From: Marimonas arenosa
GTDB lineage: Bacteria; Pseudomonadota; Alphaproteobacteria; Rhodobacterales; Rhodobacteraceae
Assembly: GCF_030848945.1 (NCBI RefSeq)
Contig: NZ_JANHAX010000003.1
Span: forward strand, 496,001 to 560,000
Reading direction: 5' to 3'
Length of the DNA: 64,000 nucleotides
Below are positions 34,158-43,760 of this stretch, piece by piece. A program made the position numbers and the translations under genes. Positions within the stretch are counted from its first letter, which is position 1. Each line of letters begins with the position of its first letter. The notes below the pieces were generated by a model. That model ran no database searches, had not been told where the DNA came from, and was given only the letters and a program-made list of their open reading frames with translations.

Positions 34158-35714
34158 TTATTCAGACCATTCCACCATGTCCATCGGGTGCATGGTGCCC
34201 CAGATGCCGGTAGGAACGTTCTTGAGTTTCTTGTCGTAGGCCGTGTGATAGGGCAGAGAGTTGATCCAGTAGATCGGCACATCCTGCGCCACGATCTGCT
34301 GGAACTCGGCATAAAGCGCCTTGCGCTTGTCCGCGTCCTGTTCAACGGCGGCGGCGTTGAGCAGTTCGTCTACCTTGGCATTTGCGTATTGCTGGGTGTT
34401 CGACCAGATCACGCCCTTCCGGATGTTCGAGCTGAGATAGGTGCGGTGCACGCCGATCACCGGGTCGCCCCAGTTGAACACCACGTCCATGGTCAGTTCG
34501 AAATCATGTCCGCCGACGCGGCCCGCCCAGGTGGGGAAGTCGGGCGCGGCGCGGACGGTGAGGTTGATACCGATCTTCTTCAACTGCGACTTGAGGTATT
34601 CGGCCACCGATTGCTGCTGCTCTTTGGGCCCCGGAATATAATCGATGGTCAGGTCCATGCCGTCAGCATAGCCGGCCTCGGCCATCAGCGCCTTGGCCTT
34701 GTCGAGATCGGTGTCATAGGCCGGGATGGTTTCGTCGAAAAACGGCGAGCTTTCGATAATCGGGCTGCGCTGCTGTTTCGAAACGCCGCGATGCAACGCC
34801 TTGGTGATGAAGTCGCGGTCGGTGGCATAGGCGATGGCCTGACGCACCCGCACGTCCTTGAGTTTTTCGGAGGCGGTGTTGAAGGCAAGCCAGTTGATCG
34901 GACCGACGGCGGCATAGCCCTGGTCGGTGATCGCAAGGTGATCGGCCTTTTCCAGTCGGCGGATTTCCTGGCTGCCGGCCATGAAAGGATAGATGTCGGC
35001 TTCGCCGTTTTCCATCGCGATCAGCAGCGCCGACGGATCCTTGATGATGCGGACGATGATCTCGTCCAGCTTGGGACGCCCTTCGAGGAAAAAATTGGGG
35101 TTCTTCTTGAGGACGATCACCTCGCCGGCCTTGAACTCATCGAGCATGAAGGGTCCCGAGCCGACAGGGGCCGAGTTCGCGGGGTGGGATTTCGCATCCT
35201 GGCCGTCGCCGAACACGTGCTTCGGTAGCACCGGCGCCAGCGCCGGCGAGAGTGCCAGCAGAAGCGCGGGGTGCGGCTGGCTGAGCTTGATCACGGCGGT
35301 GTGGGCGTCTGGGGTTTCGATGCTTTCGACCGGTGCGAACATCGATTTGAAGGGGTGGTTTTCCTTCGTCGTCATGATCGAGAAGGCCACGTCTTCGGAG
35401 GTAACCGGCTTGCCATCATGGAAGGTGGCGTTGTCGACTAGGTTGAGCGTGACCGAAAGGCCGTCTTCGCTGATATCCCAGCTCTTCGCCAGATACGGCT
35501 GCGGTTCCCAGTTCTCGTCATAACGCAACGGCGAGGCGAAGATCTGGGTCGACGGCACGGCAGTGGCGATGCCCGACTGCACGGCGCCGTTGAGATGCCG
35601 TGGCACCTGTGTCGAGGCGATGACCAGCGTGCCGCCTTCGGCGAAGGCGGGGGTGGAGGCGAGCGACCCGACGGCGATAGCCGCGGCGCCCATGAGGCGT
35701 GTCATGAGTTTCAT
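34158..35714 (-). CDS. Extracytoplasmic solute-binding protein, family 5 (peptide/opine/nickel type)
   Basis: 518 residues with a signal peptide cleaved after TPAFA. Family 5 marks: PQPYLAKSWDISEDGLSVTLNL, PVTSEDVAFSIMTTKE, AYATDRDFITKALHRG and PIYWINSLPYHTAYD near the end. It captures a peptide-like or amide substrate in the periplasm. It is first of the importer operon and carries a strong inverted-repeat operator candidate 63-97 nt upstream. Linked amidohydrolases suggest the ligand is an amide or cyclic amide. Confidence 0.93.
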   Translation of the reverse strand: MKLMTRLMGAAAIAVGSLASTPAFAEGGTLVIASTQVPRHLNGAVQSGIATAVPSTQIFASPLRYDENWEPQPYLAKSWDISEDGLSVTLNLVDNATFHDGKPVTSEDVAFSIMTTKENHPFKSMFAPVESIETPDAHTAVIKLSQPHPALLLALSPALAPVLPKHVFGDGQDAKSHPANSAPVGSGPFMLDEFKAGEVIVLKKNPNFFLEGRPKLDEIIVRIIKDPSALLIAMENGEADIYPFMAGSQEIRRLEKADHLAITDQGYAAVGPINWLAFNTASEKLKDVRVRQAIAYATDRDFITKALHRGVSKQQRSPIIESSPFFDETIPAYDTDLDKAKALMAEAGYADGMDLTIDYIPGPKEQQQSVAEYLKSQLKKIGINLTVRAAPDFPTWAGRVGGHDFELTMDVVFNWGDPVIGVHRTYLSSNIRKGVIWSNTQQYANAKVDELLNAAAVEQDADKRKALYAEFQQIVAQDVPIYWINSLPYHTAYDKKLKNVPTGIWGTMHPMDMVEWSE

Positions 35715-35776
35715 ATGAAGTCTCCCGGTTGGCTTTTTCTCATTGAGTCCAACGCTAGACGTGCCGCTTGATACAG

Positions 35777-35811
35777 AAAACAGCGTTTTGTGGAGGTAGT
35801 AACGCTATTTT
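35777..35811. promoter_or_regulatory. Candidate LysR-type operator of the ABC importer operon
   Basis: AAAACAGCGTT and AACGCTATTTT form 11-bp arms (one mismatch) around a 13-nt spacer. They lie between the binding-protein start and the end of the LysR gene. The dyad size and A/T ends fit a LysR-family site. Confidence 0.6.
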
Positions 35812-35829
35812 ATGCGAGAAGTGCCGAGA

Positions 35830-36759
35830 TCAGGTTGGATCACGCAGGATCAGGTGATCGAACGCGCCATTCTCGGAAAGCTCTTCGCAAATGCTGGTCA
35901 CGGCCTGGACCATGGCCGCGCGCTGGGCGGCGTGGGTGCAGGCAACACCGAAGCGCGGCGATTCGATCTCGTCGCTGATCGGCAGGGCGATGATGCCGTT
36001 TCGGCCGTCGCGGTCATTCGGGCCGCAGATGTTGAGAATGGAATAGCCGAATTCGGCGGCCACCAACCCGCGCAGCACCGATGAGGACTTGGTGGTGTGC
36101 ACCACGTCCGGCCGGAGGCCGTGGGACGAGAAGATCGACAGGAAGTAGGTCTCGGTGCCTGGCAGATCGAGCATGATCATCGGCAGCGGCGCCAGGTCGG
36201 CCAGCCTCACGGCGGGTTGCTGCGACAATGGAGAGTTTGCCGGCAACAGCGCCCAGGGACGGGCGCGGAACAACGGCGTGAAAGGCAGCTTTTCGGGCGT
36301 TTCACGGCGATAGGTCAGGGCGAGATCGACCGTGCCCGACTTCAGTTGTGTATTGATCGAGTGCATGTCGCCTTCCTGCAGATCGATGCGGATTTCCGGG
36401 TAATCGCGGGCGACGCGTTTCAGCAATGGCGGCAGGACATAGGGCGCGGTGGGTGCGTAGCAGGCCAGCCGCAGCGTACCAGCGGGTCCGCCCGAGAGCG
36501 ACATCAGGTCGGATTCGAACATCCGCGCCTGTTCCAGGAACTGGGTCACCAACTGGCCCACGCGCTGTCCGGTGTCGGTGGGTATCAGACCCTTGGCGGG
36601 TATCCGGCGAAACAGCTCGGTCCCGATGTCCTGTTCGATCGAGTCGATGGCGGCAGTGATCGAACTTTGCGAAATATTCATCTCGGCGGCGGCGCGGGCA
36701 ATCGAGCCGATGCGCAGCGCCGCATCGAAATAGCGCAGTTGTTTCAAGGTGAAATGCAT
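35830..36759 (-). CDS. LysR-family transcriptional regulator
   Basis: 309 residues. Winged-HTH at the N-terminus (LKQLRYFDAALRIGSIARAAAEMNISQSSITAAI) and a periplasmic-binding-like effector domain (GTLRLACYAPTAPYVLPPLL). It sits between the importer operon (same strand, downstream) and the divergent amidohydrolases, so it is the natural regulator of both. The operator candidate in front of the importer supports this. The inducer is unknown. Confidence 0.93.
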   Translation of the reverse strand: MHFTLKQLRYFDAALRIGSIARAAAEMNISQSSITAAIDSIEQDIGTELFRRIPAKGLIPTDTGQRVGQLVTQFLEQARMFESDLMSLSGGPAGTLRLACYAPTAPYVLPPLLKRVARDYPEIRIDLQEGDMHSINTQLKSGTVDLALTYRRETPEKLPFTPLFRARPWALLPANSPLSQQPAVRLADLAPLPMIMLDLPGTETYFLSIFSSHGLRPDVVHTTKSSSVLRGLVAAEFGYSILNICGPNDRDGRNGIIALPISDEIESPRFGVACTHAAQRAAMVQAVTSICEELSENGAFDHLILRDPT

Positions 36760-36862
36760 GGGGCATCATTCCCCCAGGAAATCGAGTTTATCCAGACAGT
36801 AAATCTATTTTCCCGAAGATCAAGCCGGGGCGTAACGTCGTGGCGACACGAGGGAGTTTGCC

Positions 36863-38497
36863 ATGGCCGAGATTACCGTTTTCCGGGCAAAAAAAATCAT
36901 CACGATGGATCCCAACCGCCCGGAGGCGAGCCACGTGGCGGTGAAGGAGGGCCACATCCTGGCGGTGGGCGGGGCGGATTGCGCCGACCAGTGGGGTGAG
37001 GTGAGCCACGACGACAGCCTGGCCGAGGCCGTGCTGATGCCGGGCTTTGTCGAGGGGCATTGCCACATGATGGCAGGCTTCATCTGGGACTATGCCTATG
37101 CCGGGTATCACGACCGCATCGACCCGTTCGGCAAGCTGTGGCGCGGCAAGCAGGATATCGAGACGGTGATCGATGATATGCGCGACTATGCCGAGGGCCT
37201 GGCGCCGGAAGAGCCTCTGTTGACCTGGGGATTCGATCCGATCTTCCTGACCTCCGAGCGGCTGAACCGGCATCACCTCGACCAGATCAGTGCCGACCGG
37301 CCGATCGCCTTCCTGTTCTCGAGCGGGCATTTGATGTGCGTGAACTCGAAGACGCTGGAACTGGTGGGGTATGACCGTGAGACCGACGTGGAAGGCGTTG
37401 TGAAAGGCGCGGATGCAGAGCCCACGGGCGAGTTGCAGGAGATGGCGGCGATGTTCCCGGTGATGCGGCGGCTGGGGATGGACTATCGCACCAAGGCGCA
37501 TCAGGAGACCTATATCCGCCAGTTCGGCATGGTCTGCACCCGCGCCGGTGTGACCACGGCGACCGACCTTTTCGCAACGCTGACCGATGAAGGCGTGGCG
37601 GAACTGGCGCGGGTAACGGCCGAACCGGATTACCCGGTGCGCATCGTGCCCACCATCGGGGCGATGAACGCCAGCCCGGAGGAGATCGCGGCGCAGGCGC
37701 TGGCGGTGCGGGGTGAAAGCCATGACAAGCTGCGGCTGGGGGCCGTGAAGCTGATGACCGACGGCTCGATCCAGGGCTGGAGCGCGCGGGTGAAATGGCC
37801 TGGATACGTGGGCGGACAGCCCAACGGCCTTTGGAACACTCCACCCGAGACCATCCACCGGCTGTGCGAGGTGATGCAGCGCGAGCGCATCCAGATGCAT
37901 GCCCACACCAATGGTGATGAGGCCAGCGAGGTGACGCTGGATGCTATGGAGGCCGCTGCCGGCAAACACCCTTGGCCCGGGGCGCGCCACGTCCTGCAAC
38001 ACGCCCAGATGATGGGCCGGGATCTCTTTGAGCGTGCCGCCGAGCTGGGTGTCTGCGTCAATCTCTTTGCCAACCACATCTGGTATTTCGGCGATCAGCA
38101 TGCGGCCAAGACCATCGGCGAAGACCGCGCGAGCCGGATGGACGGCTGCCGCATGGCGCTGGAAACCGGCGTGAAACTGGCGATTCACTCGGATGCGCCG
38201 GTGACGCCGCTGGGGCCGCTGTTCACCGCCTGGTGCGCGGTCAACCGGGTGACGATGTCTGGCCGGGTGCTGGGCCCCGAACAGCGGATCAGCGTTGAGG
38301 AGGCGCTGCGGTTGATCACGCTGGGGGCGGCTTATACGCTGAAAATGGATGACGAGATCGGCAGCATCGAGGCGGGAAAGCGCGCCGATTTCGCGGTGCT
38401 GGGCGACGACCCGACTGCCGTCGATCCGATGATGCTCAAGGACGTGCCGGTGCTCGGCACGGTGACGGGCGGGCAGGTCAACCTGCTGAATGACTGA
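36863..38497 (+). CDS. YtcJ-type amidohydrolase (amidohydrolase 3), copy 1
   Basis: 544 residues. Metal-dependent hydrolase of the urease/dihydroorotase superfamily: HxH in MPGFVEGHCHMMAG, LMTDGSIQGWSARVKWPGY, HAHTNGDEASEVTLDA, HVLQHAQM and the final Asp in IHSDAPVTPLGP. A C-terminal ADFAVLGDDPTAVDP closes the small beta domain. The family includes N-substituted formamide deformylase-like enzymes; the substrate here is unknown. It is tandem with a close paralogue 16 nt downstream and divergent from the LysR gene. Confidence 0.92.
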   Translation: MAEITVFRAKKIITMDPNRPEASHVAVKEGHILAVGGADCADQWGEVSHDDSLAEAVLMPGFVEGHCHMMAGFIWDYAYAGYHDRIDPFGKLWRGKQDIETVIDDMRDYAEGLAPEEPLLTWGFDPIFLTSERLNRHHLDQISADRPIAFLFSSGHLMCVNSKTLELVGYDRETDVEGVVKGADAEPTGELQEMAAMFPVMRRLGMDYRTKAHQETYIRQFGMVCTRAGVTTATDLFATLTDEGVAELARVTAEPDYPVRIVPTIGAMNASPEEIAAQALAVRGESHDKLRLGAVKLMTDGSIQGWSARVKWPGYVGGQPNGLWNTPPETIHRLCEVMQRERIQMHAHTNGDEASEVTLDAMEAAAGKHPWPGARHVLQHAQMMGRDLFERAAELGVCVNLFANHIWYFGDQHAAKTIGEDRASRMDGCRMALETGVKLAIHSDAPVTPLGPLFTAWCAVNRVTMSGRVLGPEQRISVEEALRLITLGAAYTLKMDDEIGSIEAGKRADFAVLGDDPTAVDPMMLKDVPVLGTVTGGQVNLLND

Positions 38498-38513
38498 GAA
38501 AGGACTGCGCGAG

Positions 38514-40142
38514 ATGGCCGGGATTACCGTATTCAAGGCAAAAAAGATCATCACCATGGATCCCAACCGTCCCGAGGCCACCCACGTCGCGGTGCGGGAC
38601 GGCAAGATCCTGGCGGTTGGCGGGGCGGACTGTGCCGACCAGTGGGGCGAGGTCGCCCACGATGACAGCCTGGCCGAGGCGGTGTTGATGCCGGGTTTCG
38701 TCGAGGGCCACGCTCACATGATGGCCGGGGCGATCTGGAACTATTGTTACGTCGGTTATCACGATCGTCTGGACCCCGACGGAAAGCTATGGACAGGCCG
38801 CGGCGACCTGACGGGCGTGATCGACGGGCTGAGTGCCTTTGCCGCGGGCCTGCCCGAGGGCGCGCCGGTGATCGGCTGGGGTCTCGACCCGATTTTCCTT
38901 GAGGGTGAGCGGCTCAACAAGACCCATCTCGATCAGGTGAGCCCTGACCGGCCGGTGGCGGTGATCTTCTCGAACTTCCACCTGATGTGCGTGAACTCGG
39001 CGGCTTTGGAACTGGCCGGGTTCGACCGCGAGACCAATGTCGAAGGGGTGGTCAAGGGCGCGGACGGCGTCCCCAATGGCGAGTTGCAGGAAATGGCGGC
39101 GATGTTCCCGATCATGCGGCGGCTGGGGATCGATTTCCGCGAGATGTCGCGCACCGAAGCCGGCATCCGGACCTATGCAGAGGTTGCCAAGCGGGCGGGG
39201 GTGACGACGATCACCGATCTCTTCGCCCAGCCCGAGGACGAGGATATCGAGGTGCTCTTGAGGGTCACCGGCGACCCGGCGTTCCCGGTGCGGATCGTGC
39301 CGGCGATGGGCGCCATCGGAGCGCGTCCCGCGGAAATCGCGTCACGGGCGCAGACGATCGCGAAACACTCGACCGACAAGCTGCGGCTGGGCGCTGTGAA
39401 GCTGATGACCGACGGTTCGATTCAGGGCTGGACGGCGCGGGTCAAGTGGCCCGGCTATGTCGGCGGCCAGCCCAACGGTATCTGGAACACCCCGCCCGAA
39501 CTGATCCGGGATCTGGTCGAGGAGATGCAGAAGGCCGGCGTGCAGATGCATATTCACGTCAATGGCGACGAGGCCAGCGAGGTCAGTATCGACGCCATCG
39601 AGGCGGCGGCACGGAAACATCCATGGGCCGGGGCGCGGCACGTTCTGCAGCATTGCCAGATGATGGGGCCGGACCAGTTCCGCCGCTGTGCCGAGCTGGG
39701 CATCTGCACCAACATTTTCGCCAATCACATCTGGTATTTCGGGGATCAGCATGCACGGCTTACCATTGGTGACGACAGGGCGCGCCGGATGGATGCGGTG
39801 CGGGCGGCGCTCGACGAGGGCGTGCACGTGGCGATTCATTCCGACGCGCCGGTGACACCGCTGGGGCCGTTGTTCACCGCCTGGTGTGCGGTGAACCGGC
39901 AGACGATGACCGGGTATACGCTGGGCGCGGCGCAGAGGATCACTGTCGAGGAGGCGCTGTATGCGATCACGCTGGGGGCGGCCTTCACGCTGAAGCTCGA
40001 TCACGAGATCGGCAGCATCGAGACCGGCAAAATCGCTGATTTCGCAGTGCTGGGGGACGATCCCACTGCTGTGGGCCCGATGGCGCTCAAGGATATCCCG
40101 GTGCTGGGCGTGGTGTCCGGCGGGCACGTGCACCTGGTTTGA
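38514..40142 (+). CDS. YtcJ-type amidohydrolase (amidohydrolase 3), copy 2
   Basis: 542 residues, a near full-length match to copy 1. The first 50 residues differ at only a handful of positions, and the same LMTDGSIQGW, HVNGDEASEV and IHSDAPVTPLGP blocks follow. The metal site reads GHAH instead of GHCH. The start is ATG 38514, behind AAGGACTGCGCGAG and aligned with the start of copy 1; the ATG at 38490 overlaps copy 1 and is rejected. A tandem duplication with probable substrate divergence. Confidence 0.92.
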   Translation: MAGITVFKAKKIITMDPNRPEATHVAVRDGKILAVGGADCADQWGEVAHDDSLAEAVLMPGFVEGHAHMMAGAIWNYCYVGYHDRLDPDGKLWTGRGDLTGVIDGLSAFAAGLPEGAPVIGWGLDPIFLEGERLNKTHLDQVSPDRPVAVIFSNFHLMCVNSAALELAGFDRETNVEGVVKGADGVPNGELQEMAAMFPIMRRLGIDFREMSRTEAGIRTYAEVAKRAGVTTITDLFAQPEDEDIEVLLRVTGDPAFPVRIVPAMGAIGARPAEIASRAQTIAKHSTDKLRLGAVKLMTDGSIQGWTARVKWPGYVGGQPNGIWNTPPELIRDLVEEMQKAGVQMHIHVNGDEASEVSIDAIEAAARKHPWAGARHVLQHCQMMGPDQFRRCAELGICTNIFANHIWYFGDQHARLTIGDDRARRMDAVRAALDEGVHVAIHSDAPVTPLGPLFTAWCAVNRQTMTGYTLGAAQRITVEEALYAITLGAAFTLKLDHEIGSIETGKIADFAVLGDDPTAVGPMALKDIPVLGVVSGGHVHLV

Positions 40143-40177
40143 GGCGTGACGGGGTTTGAGGCGCGACGGGTTTCCGA

Positions 40178-40203
40178 CCGTTTCGGGCGCGATCCCGAAA
40201 CGG
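40178..40203. terminator. Bidirectional stem-loop between convergent genes
   Basis: CCGTTTCGGG-CGCGAT-CCCGAAACGG, a perfect 10-bp stem between the end of amidohydrolase 2 and the end of the DUF1501 gene. There is no T run on either side. Confidence 0.6.
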
Positions 40204-40212
40204 CGTGGAGCG

Positions 40213-41397
40213 TTACCTGAACAGGCCGTCCATCGGGGACAGTCCGGCACTGCCAGGGAAGACGCGGGTTTCGACGAACCCCTGGTCCAGCCCGAGATGC
40301 GACATCAGTACTGACTTGAACAGGCTTTCATAGGCATTGGTCGGGCGCAGGTCGCGTTCCTCCCAGAGTGCGTTCGGTGACAGGCCCGGCCAGTTACCGG
40401 CGATACGCCCGCCTTTGACCGCGCCACCGGCCAGCATGGCGATCCCGCCGGTGCCGTGATCGGTGCCCTGCGAGGCATTCTCGGCCACGGTGCGGCCGAA
40501 TTCCGAGACCACCATCACGGTCGTCCTGTCCCAGCTCCCGTCGAGTCCGGTGCGCAGTTCCAGCAGGCCCTGGGCAACGAACCCGAGCAGACGGTTGAGC
40601 CGCCGCTCCTGGGCGAAGTGCGTGTCCCAGCCGCCCAACTCCATCACCGCGATGCGCGGGCCATGGTCATGCGCCAGCAGGTCGGCGGTTACCCGGGCGG
40701 CCATCAGGAAATTGCGGCCCTGGCGCGGGGTGTCATCCATGCCGTCCATGCTGACATCGGGTTTCAACGCGCCGGTGGCATCGTGCAGTGCATCTAGAAA
40801 CAGCGGGTCTGCGCGATACATCTGCGTCAGCCGCATCAGGAAATCCTCGTCAACCTGGGGCAGCGCCGAGTCGTCCCACGTCTGCACTTCCGCCGCACCC
40901 TGCAGGATCAGCGGAACAGATGGTCCGAGTGCCAGCCCGAGCCGGCGGTCGCCGTCGTTGAGGCCCAGAATGGCGCGGTTGAGCCAGCCGTCGCGCGCGC
41001 CATAGGGTGTGCCCGAGCCGTTTTCCAGAAGGTTCTGGCCGTCGAAATGCGAGCGGCGGCGATAGGAGGTGGAGGCCGCAGGGATGAACAGAAGTTCGCC
41101 GTCTTCAAAGAGCGGTTTGAGCGGCGCCAGCGCGTGGTGCAGGCCGAAATAGCCGTCGAGACTGATCGCGCCGCGATCTTCGCCTGCGGTCTGGTCCAAC
41201 CCGATCACTGGACGCAGGCGTCGATAGTCGGGATCGGCGAAGGGGGCCAGTGCATGCAGCCCGTCGAGCCCGCCACGCAGGAAGATCAAAACCAGACGGT
41301 TTTCGGTCGGGGCGGCGGCGAAGGCTGTGCCAGAGGCGGCGAGCGAGGTCAGCACTCCGCCGGCGGTGGTTTGCAGAAAGGCGCGGCGGCTGAACAT
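40213..41397 (-). CDS. DUF1501 (sulfatase-like) secreted protein, Tat signal
   Basis: 394 residues. Twin-arginine signal peptide (MFSRRAFLQTTAGGVLTSL...AFA), then LVLIFLRGGLDGLHALAP, VMELGGWDTHF, VVSEFGRTVAENASQGTDHGTGGIAMLAGGAV, the alkaline-phosphatase/sulfatase-like metal positions of DUF1501. It is coupled with the DUF1800 gene just upstream, the standard pairing. It is exported, probably as a folded metalloprotein; the substrate is unknown. Confidence 0.92.
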   Translation of the reverse strand: MFSRRAFLQTTAGGVLTSLAASGTAFAAAPTENRLVLIFLRGGLDGLHALAPFADPDYRRLRPVIGLDQTAGEDRGAISLDGYFGLHHALAPLKPLFEDGELLFIPAASTSYRRRSHFDGQNLLENGSGTPYGARDGWLNRAILGLNDGDRRLGLALGPSVPLILQGAAEVQTWDDSALPQVDEDFLMRLTQMYRADPLFLDALHDATGALKPDVSMDGMDDTPRQGRNFLMAARVTADLLAHDHGPRIAVMELGGWDTHFAQERRLNRLLGFVAQGLLELRTGLDGSWDRTTVMVVSEFGRTVAENASQGTDHGTGGIAMLAGGAVKGGRIAGNWPGLSPNALWEERDLRPTNAYESLFKSVLMSHLGLDQGFVETRVFPGSAGLSPMDGLFR

Positions 41398-41399
41398 GG

Positions 41400-42764
41400 C
41401 TATCTCCTCTGGAACTCGGGGCTGGCGAGGATCATGGCGATGGCGGCATCGCCCGAGGGCGCGCGCGAGACCCAGAGACGGGTGTCGTCGCTGACCACCG
41501 GGCCGATGGCCTGATCCAAAAGCTGGTCGGGATAGAGCGTTGCCGGCAGGCTGCCGGAAAAGCGGCGCAGCCATTCGATGCGGCGCATCAGCGCTTCGGG
41601 CGCGATCCAGTCGGTGGCGCGGTCGCCCCAGCCGGCGGGCGACGGCGCGGTGAAAGGCAAATGGTCGAATTCACGCAATGGCTGAAGCACGTCGCGCCGC
41701 CGGGCCTGATCTTCCCCGGTGACGCGGTGAGCCGAGATCACCAGTTCGTAATGCGTCTTCACCTTGGGCAACGGTTCGGCCCAGACCGCGTCCAGTTCGA
41801 TCAAGCCGCGGCTGACTTCGGCAAGGTCGCCGTCGCTGTCGAGAAACACCTGCGCAATCCGGTCCACCGCATCGGCAGGCGGGTCATCGGAGACGAAGTG
41901 GCGCACCAGCTTCGTGGCGATATGCTGTGCGGTCGAGGGGTGGCGGGCGAGATCAGACAGTACGGCGAGGCCTTCGCGGTCTCCGTCCTCGGGATAGGTC
42001 CGGCCCAACAGCGTCTTGGGGCCGGGTTCGTGGAAGCCGGGGCGGAACTCGAAGCCACCGTGCACCGGGCGCATTGCGTTCCGGCCGCGTACCCCGCCAT
42101 GGCCCCATCCGGTGAGTACCTTGGCGAGTTCGATCACGTCCGCCTGAGTGTAACCGCCATTGACGCCCAGCGTGTGCAACTCGAGAATTTCCCGGGCGAG
42201 GTTTTCGTTGAGCGTCTTGGTGCTGCCACGCGTCTGGCGCCGCCGTTGCCCGGCGGGAGAGTTTTCGCCCAACGACACGGCGTTGTCGAGATAGCTGAGC
42301 ATTACCGGGTGACGGATGGCGGCGACGAGCATCTCGGAAAACCGACCGAAGATATGCGGACGTATCGCCTCGCGCTCGTAGGCCGGCAGCGCCGGGGCGA
42401 TCAGCCCCTTGGTGGCCGAAACGGTGAAGTGGTTCGACCAGAACAGCACCATCCGTTCGGCGAAGGGCACGGGCGTGGCGATCATGGCGCGGGCCCGGGC
42501 GAGAAGCTCCTGCACCATGCGCTTGCGTAGCATCGTGTTGGTGGTCTTGCGCGTGTCGCGGTCTCCTTTGACGCGGGCGGTGTGGATCGCGGCCAGGATC
42601 GCCTCGGAGCTTTCGAAACCAGCTAGTTCGGCGGGTTCCCGATGCCGTAAAGCGATCTGCGCGGCGATCCAGCCACGGGGGTCGGACATGACCGCCTCGG
42701 CCTCGCCCGGGGCAGGCCCGAGGCCGAAACGGTTGAGGGCAATGAAACTGGCGATGTCCTGCAT
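41400..42764 (-). CDS. DUF1800 protein
   Basis: 454 residues, mainly helical. N-terminus IALNRFGLGPAPGEAE, then MVLFWSNHFTVSATKG, NENLAREILELHTLGVNGGYTQADV and KTLLGRTYPEDG, all family signatures. It ends 2 nt before the DUF1501 start. The pair is widespread and functionally uncharacterised, apparently handling an extracellular polymer or surface component. No signal peptide is obvious here. Confidence 0.92.
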   Translation of the reverse strand: MQDIASFIALNRFGLGPAPGEAEAVMSDPRGWIAAQIALRHREPAELAGFESSEAILAAIHTARVKGDRDTRKTTNTMLRKRMVQELLARARAMIATPVPFAERMVLFWSNHFTVSATKGLIAPALPAYEREAIRPHIFGRFSEMLVAAIRHPVMLSYLDNAVSLGENSPAGQRRRQTRGSTKTLNENLAREILELHTLGVNGGYTQADVIELAKVLTGWGHGGVRGRNAMRPVHGGFEFRPGFHEPGPKTLLGRTYPEDGDREGLAVLSDLARHPSTAQHIATKLVRHFVSDDPPADAVDRIAQVFLDSDGDLAEVSRGLIELDAVWAEPLPKVKTHYELVISAHRVTGEDQARRRDVLQPLREFDHLPFTAPSPAGWGDRATDWIAPEALMRRIEWLRRFSGSLPATLYPDQLLDQAIGPVVSDDTRLWVSRAPSGDAAIAMILASPEFQRR

Positions 42765-42896
42765 GGCTGTGTTCCGCGATTACGCTGCAAAGATTAACGC
42801 AGACCGCGAAAGAGTCCGTCGCGAAAATTTCGCATCGGCGGAAAAGCCCCGAGCCGGACCCCGGGGCTGAGATCTGTGTCAGGCTGGCGCGGGCGC

Positions 42897-43586
42897 TCAG
42901 ACGGCGATCGGCGAAAGCACCTCCGGTTCGATCACCGCGACGCCGGGCAGGCCGGCGCGCAACGCGTCCGCATTCTGCTCGAGCGCCGGGAAAGTGCGGT
43001 AGTGGCTGGGGATCACGGTCTTGAAGTTGAAATAGCGTGTCGCGGCATAGGCCGCCTGCTTCATGTCCATCGTATAATAGCCGCCTGCGGAGAGGATACC
43101 GATGTCGGGTTTGAAATAATCGGCGATCCAGTCCATGTCGGCCATGATCGCGGTGTCGGAACTGTGATAGACACTGTGGCCCTCGGCCTGGATCACGAAA
43201 CCGGTCTCGGTCCCCATGTAGACCGCGCGGTCGCCCAACTGCATGGCCGAACTGTGCGACGCCGGCACCATGGTGACGCGGGCCGCGCCAAACTCGAGCG
43301 CGCCGCCCTTGTTGAAGGCGTTGCCTTCGACTGCACCCAGCGAGGCCAGGTGACTGGCGAGTTCGTACATGCCCGAGACCGGGGCGCCGGTTTTCTGGCT
43401 GACCTCGACGATATCGGCGGTGTGGTCGAAATGGCCATGGGTGACGAGAATCTGAGTGGCCCCCTGGATCGCGTTGTCGCGGCGGTCTTCCGGCATGACC
43501 GGGCTGTTGATCCAGGGATCGATCAGCAGCACCTGATCGCCGGTCTCGATGCGCCACGAGCCGTGGCCGAGCCAGATGAGTTGCAT
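42897..43586 (-). CDS. UPF0173-type metallo-beta-lactamase-fold hydrolase
   Basis: 229 residues. The HxHxDH metal motif is THGHFDH (H50, H52, D54, H55). Further ligands lie in PASHSSAM and YHSSDTAIMADMDW. The start is the ATG behind AAGGAAGTTTCCCA, giving MQLIWLGHGSWRIE, the usual opening; a 30-residue extension is rejected. The substrate is unknown. Confidence 0.9.
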   Translation of the reverse strand: MQLIWLGHGSWRIETGDQVLLIDPWINSPVMPEDRRDNAIQGATQILVTHGHFDHTADIVEVSQKTGAPVSGMYELASHLASLGAVEGNAFNKGGALEFGAARVTMVPASHSSAMQLGDRAVYMGTETGFVIQAEGHSVYHSSDTAIMADMDWIADYFKPDIGILSAGGYYTMDMKQAAYAATRYFNFKTVIPSHYRTFPALEQNADALRAGLPGVAVIEPEVLSPIAV

Positions 43587-43760
43587 TGGGAAACTTCCTT
43601 TGTTGAGTCGGTTCGAGCCGAAGCTTAGCATGCGCTGGCCGCGGCGCCAGTGGCGGGGATTGCCGCCCTTCGGCACGCCTCACCTGCCCACCCCGCGCCC
43701 TCGGGCGGCAATTGGGCAAAGACCTTCGAGTGAAGTGGCCATTGCCGCGAACAGGCATCT

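Noticed and set aside
36760..36862. TTTA-N9-TAAA dyad in the lysR/amidohydrolase gap as a LysR site
   Set aside because: Short, AT-only arms are weak evidence, and it does not resemble the strong dyad before the importer.
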